DNA of 21,127 bases from PVC group bacterium. Lineage in GTDB: Bacteria > Verrucomicrobiota > Kiritimatiellia > CAIKKV01 > PXCX01. Below, piece after piece: positions 1 to 6,238 of this stretch (its first letter is position 1; every line of letters starts with the position of its first letter). Under the pieces are notes generated by a model, which was not told the DNA's origin, did no database searches, and worked only from the letters and a program-made list of their open reading frames with translations. The stretch lies in NCBI GenBank assembly GCA_003565195.1, contig PXCX01000049.1, positions 1-21,127 of the forward strand. The letters run 5' to 3'. The position numbers and the translations under genes were made by a program.

Positions 1-178
1 GAAAATGCCCTGATTGCAACTTCCCAAGGCTAAATCCGCGCCTGAACTCTGAACACCGAACTCTGAACACCCCATCCGAAACCCTTTTCGGACAGGCTCT
101 ATCTAAATGCTTAGCCTATCTGCCGGGGAAGTCACAAATTGTTTCAATCATCTACTCAAACAATGTCCGAAGTAGAGA
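1..178. other. Non-coding region downstream of the lipoprotein gene
   Basis: I see no convincing gene here. It contains a 7-bp-unit repeat (44-71) and a perfect 7-bp hairpin at 75-92 (arms TCCGAAA and TTTCGGA, loop CCCT). Neither strand has a T-run after the hairpin, so it is not a textbook Rho-independent terminator, although it lies downstream of the minus-strand lipoprotein gene. The window edge limits interpretation on the left. Confidence 0.6.
44..71. repeat. Two tandem 14-bp copies made of GAAC-led heptamers
   Basis: GAACTCTGAACACC occurs twice back to back (44-57 and 58-71). Each copy is itself two 7-bp units, GAACTCT and GAACACC, so the stretch is four GAAC-led heptamers in a row. 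It is intergenic and sits next to the small hairpin at 75-92. Short heptamer arrays of this kind are seen as dispersed intergenic repeats in some bacterial genomes; whether that holds here cannot be judged from one copy. Confidence 0.85.
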
Positions 179-403
179 CTAATGCTGCATTCCGGGAATG
201 CTGGGCGCGCCTTCCCACGGCTGGCGCACATTCCAGGGGAGGTCCGAATCGTCGTCCGCCGTAGTCGCACATCCTCCCGCAACCAACAGCAGGAGCAAGC
301 CTGCTATCGCCAGATAAAGGATGTGACCCCGGCGTTTAAAAAAGGAATCCGCCCTCAGGTATTGCCGGGCCAGACACTCGGCGGTGCGTCGAAATACATC
401 CAT
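179..403 (-). CDS. Small lipoprotein with a Trp/Pro-rich tail
   Basis: A 74-residue protein. Residues 1-25 are a basic, rather long n-region, and about 28-43 are hydrophobic (a run of leucines). Next comes a lipobox-like AGGC with the lipidation Cys at about 45. The mature part is only about 30 residues: an acidic DDDSD stretch, then DLPWNVRQPWEGAPSIPG. From memory, similar LPWN/WEG tails occur in short lipoproteins of PVC-group bacteria, but the function is unknown to me. The ATG at 403 has a weak AGG about 9 nt upstream. It overlaps the end of the 37-residue gene (355-468) by 49 nt in another frame, so coupled translation is possible. The mature region is too short to be an enzyme; a structural or tethering envelope role is inference only. 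Confidence 0.75.
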   Translation of the reverse strand: MDVFRRTAECLARQYLRADSFFKRRGHILYLAIAGLLLLLVAGGCATTADDDSDLPWNVRQPWEGAPSIPGMQH

Positions 404-468
404 TCCAAAGCCTGCAGGGTAATCAGCGTGGCGAAAAAAATTACGGTCAGTAACACGACAATGAGCAT
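355..468 (-). CDS. Probable 37-residue single-helix membrane protein
   Basis: ATG at 468 begins 4 nt after the TAA stop (473-475) of the coiled-coil protein gene and runs to TGA at 355-357. The product starts MLIVVLLTVIFFATLITLQA, an almost unbroken transmembrane helix. A short polar tail follows, containing EWMYFDAPPSVWPG. The 4-nt junction suggests termination-reinitiation coupling. Against it: no clear Shine-Dalgarno apart from the end of the upstream gene, the small size, and a 49-nt overlap with the lipoprotein gene in another frame. The hydrophobic composition and junction are better than chance, but coding status is unproven. Function unknown; it could accompany the neighbouring coiled-coil protein in the inner membrane. 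Confidence 0.45.
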   Translation of the reverse strand: MLIVVLLTVIFFATLITLQALEWMYFDAPPSVWPGNT

Positions 469-472
469 AAAC

Positions 473-1429
473 TTAGAAGAAGACATAATCGCCCTCCTCG
501 ATCGGCATTTGCAACCAGTCATTCATAATATCGGCAACCGCCAGTCTCCGATCAGCACCCTTGACATCCGAAACCCGTACTTTGCCGACCAGTTTGTCGT
601 CACGTTGAACGAAAAGGGTCAAATCACGCCGTACCGAATGGTCGTCACGTGCCATCGTTAAAATCACAAAATTCCAATCGCGGTTAACCAGCAGCACCTG
701 CCCTTTATGACCCCGCATAACATCCCCGGGTTCCGCGACGCGGTCAAATTCATCATCATCAACCGTCGGTCGCTCGGCAATTTGTGCCAGCAAATCCTCA
801 ACCCTTGCCGCTTCCGCTTCGTAGCGCTGCTGCCAATCCGCGACTTCATCGTTCAGCTCGGCAATCCGTTCGCGTTGTTCCGAGAGATTTCCTTCCAAAC
901 GTTCCACGTTGCGCTCCAATTCGGCGATCTGTGCTTCACGTTCAGCAACTTTATTGAGCGCCTCGTTTTTTGCGGCTTCCGTCTCCTCAAGTTTCTCGAT
1001 GGTTTGCGCCAATTGTTGCTGGGTATCCTCAAGCTCGCGCCTAGTGGCAGCCAATTCTTCGTTCCTTTGCTGCAAAGCCGCGCGCGTATCGTTGTAATAG
1101 GCGTACTGCGAAGCCGCCCGTCCGCGCAACTGGCGCAACACTTCGTCCATGGTGCCCGGACCGCCCACGATAATGTTACCTTCGTCGTCGACCCCGTAAT
1201 AGGTCTTCAATTGATCCCGGTCGATCTCCATCTTCGGCAAATCGCGATCGGTCAACTCTTCCGGTGTTTCCCGTTCTATGGATCCGGCAACGGCCACCAA
1301 CGTATCTTCGGTCGCTTGCAACCGCCCCTTAAGCTCCTGGCGCTGATTAAAGAGCATCCAGCCCATCACCAGAGCCGATATACTCAGTATCAAAAGCAAT
1401 ATTATCGAAATGCGCAACACATTATTCAT
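473..1429 (-). CDS. Membrane-anchored coiled-coil protein of unknown function
   Basis: A 318-residue protein. Residues 6-26 form one N-terminal transmembrane helix. Residues 50-110 are a linker with a YYGVDDEGNIIVGGPGTMDEVL segment. About 113-216 are a long coiled coil rich in E, Q, L, A and R. Residues 233-318 are a compact C-terminal domain, with KGQVLLVNRDWNFVILTM at 242-259 and a VGKVRVSDVKG strand at 281-291. The ATG at 1429 was preferred to the ATG 18 nt upstream because a strong GGAAGGAG lies 5 nt before it. The architecture resembles periplasm-facing envelope scaffolds, but I do not recognise a named family. Two small envelope genes follow directly, suggesting a three-gene unit. It lies about 120 nt downstream of the uracil-DNA glycosylase gene and may have its own promoter. 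Confidence 0.9.
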   Translation of the reverse strand: MNNVLRISIILLLILSISALVMGWMLFNQRQELKGRLQATEDTLVAVAGSIERETPEELTDRDLPKMEIDRDQLKTYYGVDDEGNIIVGGPGTMDEVLRQLRGRAASQYAYYNDTRAALQQRNEELAATRRELEDTQQQLAQTIEKLEETEAAKNEALNKVAEREAQIAELERNVERLEGNLSEQRERIAELNDEVADWQQRYEAEAARVEDLLAQIAERPTVDDDEFDRVAEPGDVMRGHKGQVLLVNRDWNFVILTMARDDHSVRRDLTLFVQRDDKLVGKVRVSDVKGADRRLAVADIMNDWLQMPIEEGDYVFF

Positions 1430-1499
1430 GGCGGCTCCTTCCTGCATAATTCATGTCGTTGACCCTGATCGAAAAACATTCTTAGTGCCTTTCTGCAGG

Positions 1500-1531
1500 A
1501 TACTATGCCTCAAGTACAATCTTTTTGTCAA
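1500..1531 (-). promoter_or_regulatory. Possible promoter for the coiled-coil protein gene
   Basis: On the minus strand, TTGACA (1526-1531) is a consensus -35. The best -10 candidates are CATAGT (1502-1507, spacer 18) and TAGTAT (1500-1505, spacer 20). The -35 is perfect but the -10 is poor, so this is tentative. It lies in the 120-nt gap before the coiled-coil gene and would leave a leader of roughly 65 nt. Confidence 0.35.
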
Positions 1532-1549
1532 TCATAAAACAGCATTGTT

Positions 1550-2371
1550 TCAAGATGTCGTTCCGGGATTATTCTGCGGTGGCGGCCGGCGACCGATCCG
1601 GTCGAGAACCTGCAGCATATCATTCCAGGTATCAAACCGGGCATTCAGATTACGCAACAAATACGAGGGATGATAAGTCGGCATCACCGGAATGCCGCGA
1701 TAGGTGTGCCAAACACCACGCGCACGTGAAATAGGGGTTTCGATCTGCAACAGTCCCTGCAAGGCGGTGCCCCCCAGAGTCACCAAAACCGCAGGAGACA
1801 ACGTCGCGATCTGGCGTTCCAAAAACGGGCGGCAGGTTTGCTGTTCCGTGGACGTCGGTTTGCGATTGCCCGGCGGCCGACACTTGAGAATATTGGCAAT
1901 AAAAACTTCTTCGCGCGAAAGTCCCAATCTCTGAATCATACGTGTCAACAAGGCGCCGGAACGTCCCACAAAAGGTAATCCCTGGCGATCCTCTTCTTCG
2001 CCGGGGGCTTCGCCGATAAACATCAATTGCGGACGCTGAGGTCCATGCCCGGGAACCGTACGGGTGCGGGTGCGCGCTAAATCGCAAGCAATACAACCGG
2101 CGATATCTCTCGCAATCTGATCGACCGACACCACTTCGGCTTTCTCGCTGGAAGCCATGGCCGGCAACGAAATTTTTGGCGCAGGGTTGGCCGGCGTCCT
2201 GGACGGTTTCCGCGGCTGCGGCGACGCCGACCAGTCTTGCAAACGCTGCCGGGTCTTATCCGCGACCAGAATCCGGATGCGACCTTCCTCGCGTTCGTAC
2301 TCCAGATAAGCCCGGAAATCATGCCATAAGGCTTGCAACCTATCAAAATCGTTTTGAGCGTGCACCATCAT
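1550..2371 (-). CDS. Uracil-DNA glycosylase, family 4 (Fe-S)
   Basis: Removes uracil from DNA to start base-excision repair. The catalytic part spans about 85-265. It has the four cysteines expected for the 4Fe-4S cluster of this family: C93 and C96 (GCIACDLA), C164 (LKCRPP) and C180 (QTCRPF). The uracil-pocket motif is GEAPGEEED (120-128), followed by GLPFVGRSG (131-139). The C-terminal motif is HPSYLL (234-239). The first 80 residues are a charged, proline-containing extension, as in many bacterial members, which makes it longer (273 aa) than the thermophilic prototypes of about 200. ATG codons at 2371 and 2368 are both possible; neither has a good Shine-Dalgarno, and translation may be coupled to pssA 55 nt upstream. 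Often auto-annotated as a phage-type DNA polymerase because of historical naming; there is no polymerase domain here. Confidence 0.93.
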   Translation of the reverse strand: MMVHAQNDFDRLQALWHDFRAYLEYEREEGRIRILVADKTRQRLQDWSASPQPRKPSRTPANPAPKISLPAMASSEKAEVVSVDQIARDIAGCIACDLARTRTRTVPGHGPQRPQLMFIGEAPGEEEDRQGLPFVGRSGALLTRMIQRLGLSREEVFIANILKCRPPGNRKPTSTEQQTCRPFLERQIATLSPAVLVTLGGTALQGLLQIETPISRARGVWHTYRGIPVMPTYHPSYLLRNLNARFDTWNDMLQVLDRIGRRPPPQNNPGTTS

Positions 2372-2426
2372 TGCAAAATCATCAAGCTGTATCTCGCGGA
2401 CCGCGCCTGGGACCGCGGCTCTGCTC

Positions 2427-3245
2427 TCAAACCTCGGGTCGGGGCGTTGCCGTCTCAGGCGATGACGGCTCGGGCAGGTCGGGTTTTTTGTGAAGCCAAG
2501 GCCCGAACAGAACGTATCCGACGCCCATCAAGACCATCAACGATGAAGAAACCAGGGCCATCCCTTCGGCTGTATCGTTGGGCATAAATTGAAAAACGCT
2601 GTTCAAAAGCGGGACAAACAACAACAGAACCAGTATCACGGACGGAACGAAAAAAATCATCCGTTTACTCGGTTTAGGATAGCGAACGCTGGACACCTGC
2701 AACACAATCAAAATCATCACGCCAACAATAAACAAGGTGGCGACACTGCCCTGGCTCAGCGAAAACCATTCCGCGCGCAATGTATGACTGAAATATACGA
2801 GGACGGCCACCCATCCGGCGCTGACGGTTATCGGCAGTCCTCGATATCCCATCTGACCGCGATGTGGATCATGTACCTTGAAACGCGCCAGACGGACCAC
2901 GCCGGAAAGAACGACGGCCGTTGTCATCAAGACCCGCCAAATAGGCGTCGCCTGAAGCGACACCACATAAATCAATAATGCCGGTGCAATCCCAAAGGCC
3001 GTCATGTCAACATAGGTATCCAGCTCGGCCCCCAGTTCGCTTGCACCCTTGAGGCGTCGCGCGACATTGCCATCCAACCCGTCCAAAATCATGGCCAGCA
3101 TGATCAACTGGGCTGCCCAACGATGATGTTGGAATGCATCCGGAATGCCCATACCTTCGAGCGTCACCAGAATCGCAAAAAAACCGCAACTCATTGCCAC
3201 CAACGTGATCGTATTCGGAATCAGTTGCCGCCAAGTCATTTTCAT
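2427..3245 (-). CDS. pssA: CDP-diacylglycerol--serine O-phosphatidyltransferase
   Basis: Makes phosphatidylserine from CDP-diacylglycerol and serine at the inner membrane, the first committed step to phosphatidylethanolamine. The 272-residue protein is polytopic. The complete CDP-alcohol phosphotransferase signature is visible: D55, D58-G59, A62-R63, G72, D76 and D80. Several hydrophobic helices follow (about 85-105, 115-130, 145-165, 170-190, 195-215, 230-250), and the C-terminus is Pro/Glu-rich and polar. The reading frame extends upstream, but the ATG at 3245 is 4 nt after the psd stop and has GGAAAG about 11 nt upstream; MKMTW at 3245 (or the ATG at 3239) fits the family N-terminus. The pairing with psd is a classic operon and supports the assignment. 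Confidence 0.95.
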   Translation of the reverse strand: MKMTWRQLIPNTITLVAMSCGFFAILVTLEGMGIPDAFQHHRWAAQLIMLAMILDGLDGNVARRLKGASELGAELDTYVDMTAFGIAPALLIYVVSLQATPIWRVLMTTAVVLSGVVRLARFKVHDPHRGQMGYRGLPITVSAGWVAVLVYFSHTLRAEWFSLSQGSVATLFIVGVMILIVLQVSSVRYPKPSKRMIFFVPSVILVLLLFVPLLNSVFQFMPNDTAEGMALVSSSLMVLMGVGYVLFGPWLHKKPDLPEPSSPETATPRPEV

Positions 3246-3249
3246 GAGT

Positions 3250-3927
3250 TCACAAACTTTCCGAACGTGGCAAAATTCGTGCAACAATCGTTTCACCAGC
3301 ACGTACCCGGGCGTCTTCCTCGATAACGACCTCCACCCGGTCCGCCGGGAAGTACATATCAAGCCGGGAACCGAACTTCATCATGCCAATCCGTTCGCCG
3401 CGCTCGAGTAGCTGGTCCTCCTCCAGCCAGTAAACCACACGGCGCGCCACCGGCCCCACGATCTGTTTGACCAGATATTGCATCTGGGGAGCTTCGACCA
3501 GAATGGTGCTGTGCTGGTTATGTTCGGAAGATTCTTCGCGAAAAGTGAAATAACGTTTGCCGGGAACATAATCAAGATGAACGACCCGACCATCCAATGG
3601 CGCACGGTTGACATGCACATCCAACAGGCTGAGAAACGTGCTGATCCTGACCGTCTCGCCCTCAAAATACTCAGGCAACATCATCGTGCGAATGGCCACA
3701 ATCCGTCCATCCGCAGCCGCAACGATAGCATCCTCGTCGGTCGGCGGGATCCGTGTCGGGTCACGGAAAAAATTGAGCATGAACCCGCAGGAAACCACGG
3801 CCACCAGCAGGCCCGCAATCATCGACCTCCTAAAAGACACCCGCAGGGTGCGAAAAACGGAGGCCACCAACGCGGCAAACACCAAACACAACATGATATA
3901 AGGCCATACTTCGGGACGAATTGCCAT
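3250..3927 (-). CDS. psd: Phosphatidylserine decarboxylase, short form
   Basis: Decarboxylates phosphatidylserine to phosphatidylethanolamine using a self-made pyruvoyl group. It has 225 residues, matching the short (archaeal-type) Psd family rather than the E. coli form of about 320. Two N-terminal membrane helices (10-26 and 36-52) precede NFFRDPTRIPP (52-62). Probable catalytic residues are D73 (AADGRI), H105 (LLDVHVNR) and S187 in KFGSRLDMYFP. Cleavage is expected between G186 and S187, giving a small alpha chain that carries the pyruvoyl group. The start at 3927 is set by AAAAGGAG about 7 nt upstream; the longer frame reading reaches into the promoter. First gene of the psd-pssA operon. 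Confidence 0.95.
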   Translation of the reverse strand: MAIRPEVWPYIMLCLVFAALVASVFRTLRVSFRRSMIAGLLVAVVSCGFMLNFFRDPTRIPPTDEDAIVAAADGRIVAIRTMMLPEYFEGETVRISTFLSLLDVHVNRAPLDGRVVHLDYVPGKRYFTFREESSEHNQHSTILVEAPQMQYLVKQIVGPVARRVVYWLEEDQLLERGERIGMMKFGSRLDMYFPADRVEVVIEEDARVRAGETIVARILPRSESL

Positions 3928-3964
3928 GCTAACTCCTTTTGAAACGTGTCCTGTTCGACACCGT

Positions 3965-3993
3965 ATAATGAAGGGTTGCGTCCGATTTGTCAA
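3965..3993 (-). promoter_or_regulatory. Sigma70-like promoter for psd-pssA
   Basis: On the minus strand, TTGACA (3988-3993) and CATTAT (3965-3970) are separated by exactly 17 nt, upstream of the psd ATG at 3927. It lies in the only gap (92 nt) between feoB and psd, so psd is unlikely to depend on the feo transcript alone. The gap shows no clear terminator for feoB. Confidence 0.65.
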
Positions 3994-4018
3994 CTCGCAA
4001 CTACCGTAAGCCGGTCGC

Positions 4019-5737
4019 TCATAACCCGACCACGCGCAGCAGAAGGTTCAAACCCCCGCCCAACAATAAAGCAACAACCACCATAAGCAAGGTTGCCTTA
4101 AACAGATCTTTGATGCCAAGTTCCTTGAAGAGCACAACGAAGGTGGCAACACACGGGAAATACACCACAAGCACCACGCTGGCGACGATCAACTGGCGAA
4201 CATTCAAACCCAAAGGCGCCAGCATGCCGACGGCGACATCCTTGCGCAGAAACCCGACAACCAGGGCGCCAATCGCCTCCTGCGGCAAGCCAAAAAGCGT
4301 GGTCACAACCGGCGCAAAGACATGACCGATAAACTGGATGACGCCCAAAGCATAAAGGAAATTGACTATCAACACCCCGAGCAGGACATACGGCAAAGCT
4401 TCTTTGATAAAACCGCGCATGCGCATGTAAACTTTCTTGAAAAGTCCCTTCCAATACGGCAAGCGGTAGGGCGGCATGTCAACCAGGATCTCGGGCGTTT
4501 CCCCCTTGATGAACCGCTTCATAAGAACGCCCAGCACAATCCAAAGCACAAACAACGTGCCGAAAACCCCGCCAAAACCAACCACCCCGGCTGGACCAAG
4601 CAATCCCGCCACCATCGCCAATTGTGCCATACAGGGGACGCAAATCGATAAGAGGGTCATTGCAATAAAACGTTCCTTGCGCGTTTCCAGGATCCGACCC
4701 GCCATTGCACCGGGTACATTGCAACCCAACCCGAGCATCATCGGAACAATCGAAAGCCCGTGCAATCCCAACCGATGCATGATAGTATCGACCAAAACCC
4801 CCAGACGCGGCAGGTAGCCAACATCCTCAAGGACACTCAAAACGAAGTAAAAACAAAAAACAAAAGGCAAAACTACCGCTATCGGAATGAATAATCCGGT
4901 CGTCAACAACCCGAACGATAATTCGAAATCAATTTCGCCCTCGATCAATTCGCCGATCAACACGCTGTGCATGAATCCTGTGCCGCCCAAAAACGCGGAA
5001 ATCCACTCCGTAACAGGCAGCCAAATGAATTCAAATAGCTCCTCCAGCACTTCTTCATGCAGCCAATCGCCGACATATGCAACAAAAGCAAAACTTAAAA
5101 AAAGAAACAACACGCCGATAAACGGACCGATCACCGGATGCACGGTCGCATGACTGAGAGCCTGGCCGACAGAGGGATGCCGGTGCCGAATTTTCTGGAC
5201 TTGCTCTACAATGTCGCCAATAACCGACCACAAATCTTCATCGTCGAAACGAACACTTCCGGGACGGGCTTGTTCAATTTTACCGGCAAGCGTTTTAATT
5301 CCTTCGCCGCTAAGCGCACACGTCGTCGCAACCGGCACCCCCAACCGCTGCTCAAGCGCCGCGACATCGATATCCATCCCGTGCTCCAGGGCCTCATCCC
5401 ACATGTTGAGAACTACCAGCATCGGTTTGCCCGTCTGTAAAAGCTGCAAGGTCAATTTCAGGTTGCGTTCCAAATTCGTGGCGTCAACCACATTAACGAT
5501 CAGATCGCCCTCGGCAACCATCTTAACCGCCACCTCCTCGGCCTTGTTGGTCGGATCCAAGGTGTTGGCGCCGGGAACATCGATCAATTCCAACGTTTTC
5601 CCCGGCAACTTCAGCTTCCCACGAGTGAATTCCATAGTCGTGCCGGAATAATTGGCCGCCACCACATGGGTTCCCGTCAAACGTGAAAACAAGGCGCTCT
5701 TGCCCACATTCGGATTGCCCATCAACAAAACCCGCAT
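4019..5737 (-). CDS. feoB: Ferrous iron transporter B, short form
   Basis: GTP-dependent Fe(II) importer of the inner membrane, 572 residues. The N-terminal G domain has G1 GNPNVGKS (7-14), G3 DVPG (53-56), G4 NMWD (111-114) and a G5-like ALSGEG (141-146). About 200-572 form the helical channel core, with the hallmark GCNVPGAMAGR (338-348) followed by CVPC (366-369). The second gate, FPCVATF, lies near the C-terminus. It is shorter than the usual 700+ residue FeoB, but all key motifs are present. The ATG at 5737 is favoured over one 33 nt upstream because AGGAG lies 8 nt before it and MRVLLMGNPNVGKS is the standard beginning. It sits 26 nt after feoA in an evident feoAB operon. Confidence 0.97.
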   Translation of the reverse strand: MRVLLMGNPNVGKSALFSRLTGTHVVAANYSGTTMEFTRGKLKLPGKTLELIDVPGANTLDPTNKAEEVAVKMVAEGDLIVNVVDATNLERNLKLTLQLLQTGKPMLVVLNMWDEALEHGMDIDVAALEQRLGVPVATTCALSGEGIKTLAGKIEQARPGSVRFDDEDLWSVIGDIVEQVQKIRHRHPSVGQALSHATVHPVIGPFIGVLFLFLSFAFVAYVGDWLHEEVLEELFEFIWLPVTEWISAFLGGTGFMHSVLIGELIEGEIDFELSFGLLTTGLFIPIAVVLPFVFCFYFVLSVLEDVGYLPRLGVLVDTIMHRLGLHGLSIVPMMLGLGCNVPGAMAGRILETRKERFIAMTLLSICVPCMAQLAMVAGLLGPAGVVGFGGVFGTLFVLWIVLGVLMKRFIKGETPEILVDMPPYRLPYWKGLFKKVYMRMRGFIKEALPYVLLGVLIVNFLYALGVIQFIGHVFAPVVTTLFGLPQEAIGALVVGFLRKDVAVGMLAPLGLNVRQLIVASVVLVVYFPCVATFVVLFKELGIKDLFKATLLMVVVALLLGGGLNLLLRVVGL

Positions 5738-5763
5738 ACCTAAACTCCTTCTCGTATCATGCT

Positions 5764-6000
5764 TCAACAATGCAATGGCACAACCCTGATCTTGGAAGCC
5801 GTTCCACGGCCAAGCGCTGTCTGACGCCCATCAATCGCAACAATCACCGGTCCCCCCAGAAGTTGACGACTAATTCGGGTTACCTGTTTGCCTGAACGAA
5901 TTCCCAGCGCTTCCAGACGCATTCCGAGCATGCAGCCCCCTTCAATGGCTGCCACCTCGGCCTTTTCCCCATTCTTCATGTCCAACACTGTCTTTTCCAC
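5764..6000 (-). CDS. feoA: Ferrous iron transport protein A
   Basis: A small SH3-like cytoplasmic partner of FeoB, 78 residues. The FeoA pattern is visible: GEKAEVAAIEGG (11-22), then LGMRLEALGIRSGKQVTRI, and the terminal strand ALGRGTASKIRVVP. The start is a GTG at 5998-6000, chosen because GGAGG stands 5 nt before it. The next in-frame ATG (residue 8) has no ribosome site and would remove part of the first strand. It is the first gene of feoAB, so the operator region at 6043-6071 should control both genes. Confidence 0.95.
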   Translation of the reverse strand: MEKTVLDMKNGEKAEVAAIEGGCMLGMRLEALGIRSGKQVTRISRQLLGGPVIVAIDGRQTALGRGTASKIRVVPLHC

Positions 6001-6040
6001 GTGTCCCTCCGAATGAACGATCCCAGCTGTCTTGTCTTAA

Positions 6041-6085
6041 TACGGCTAGCCGAACATTATACGGCATGCCGCATTAAAGATGCAA
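6041..6085 (-). promoter_or_regulatory. feoAB promoter with two tandem palindromic operators
   Basis: On the minus strand, -35 TTGCAT (6080-6085) and -10 TATAAT (6056-6061) have an 18-nt spacer. Two perfect 10-bp palindromes with the same outer pattern lie on the promoter: CGGCATGCCG (6062-6071) fills the spacer next to the -10, and CGGCTAGCCG (6043-6052) covers the predicted transcription start. On the plus strand both read TACGGC-WW-GCCG-N-A, and their centres are 19 bp apart. The palindrome shape (GGCTAGCC core) resembles operators of DtxR/IdeR/MntR-family metal repressors more than the AT-rich Fur box. The layout predicts iron-dependent repression of feoAB. No regulator gene is encoded in the window. 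Regulator identity is inference. Confidence 0.75.
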
Positions 6086-6114
6086 GCTTTTGTTTGGTGG
6101 ATGCCGGAAAAAGA

Positions 6115-6142
6115 TTGAATAATTGTCGCGGGATGATATTAT
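6115..6142 (+). promoter_or_regulatory. Candidate promoter for the NCS2 permease gene
   Basis: TTGAAT (6115-6120) and TATTAT (6137-6142) are spaced 16 nt apart on the plus strand, divergent from the feo promoter about 30 nt away. Transcription would begin near 6149 and give a leader of about 90 nt before the permease start. Confidence 0.5.
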
Positions 6143-6148
6143 GAATCG

Positions 6149-6238
6149 TATCCAAACACAGTCAAACCTGTCGTTGACGCATAAGTTGGACCCCTGGCAG
6201 ACAGGTGGCGAAGCACACCTTAATCAAAAGGAACGGTG
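6149..6238 (+). promoter_or_regulatory. Structured leader of the purine permease mRNA, with alternative helices
   Basis: Three pairings are visible. Helix A is ACCTGTC (6166-6172) with GACAGGT (6200-6206), 7 bp perfect. Helix B is AGGTG (6203-6207) with CACCT (6216-6220), which shares bases with A. Helix C is CACC (6216-6219) with GGTG (6235-6238), which would loop out the AAAAGGA ribosome site (6227-6232) and abut the ATG. A plus C versus B alone are mutually exclusive, the geometry of a translational switch. I could not match it to the purine (guanine/adenine) riboswitch core. It could be chance pairing. Confidence 0.35.

Noticed and set aside
75..92. Hairpin as a Rho-independent terminator of the lipoprotein operon
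   Set aside because: The stem is perfect but neither side is followed by a T-run; kept only as a structural note.
1550..2371. DNA polymerase (phage type), a common automatic label for this family
   Set aside because: No polymerase motifs; the four Fe-S cysteines, GEAPG and HPSYLL motifs identify a family 4 uracil-DNA glycosylase.
6149..6238. Known purine (guanine/adenine) riboswitch before the permease
   Set aside because: The conserved three-way-junction core bases of that class are not found; only generic alternative helices are reported.
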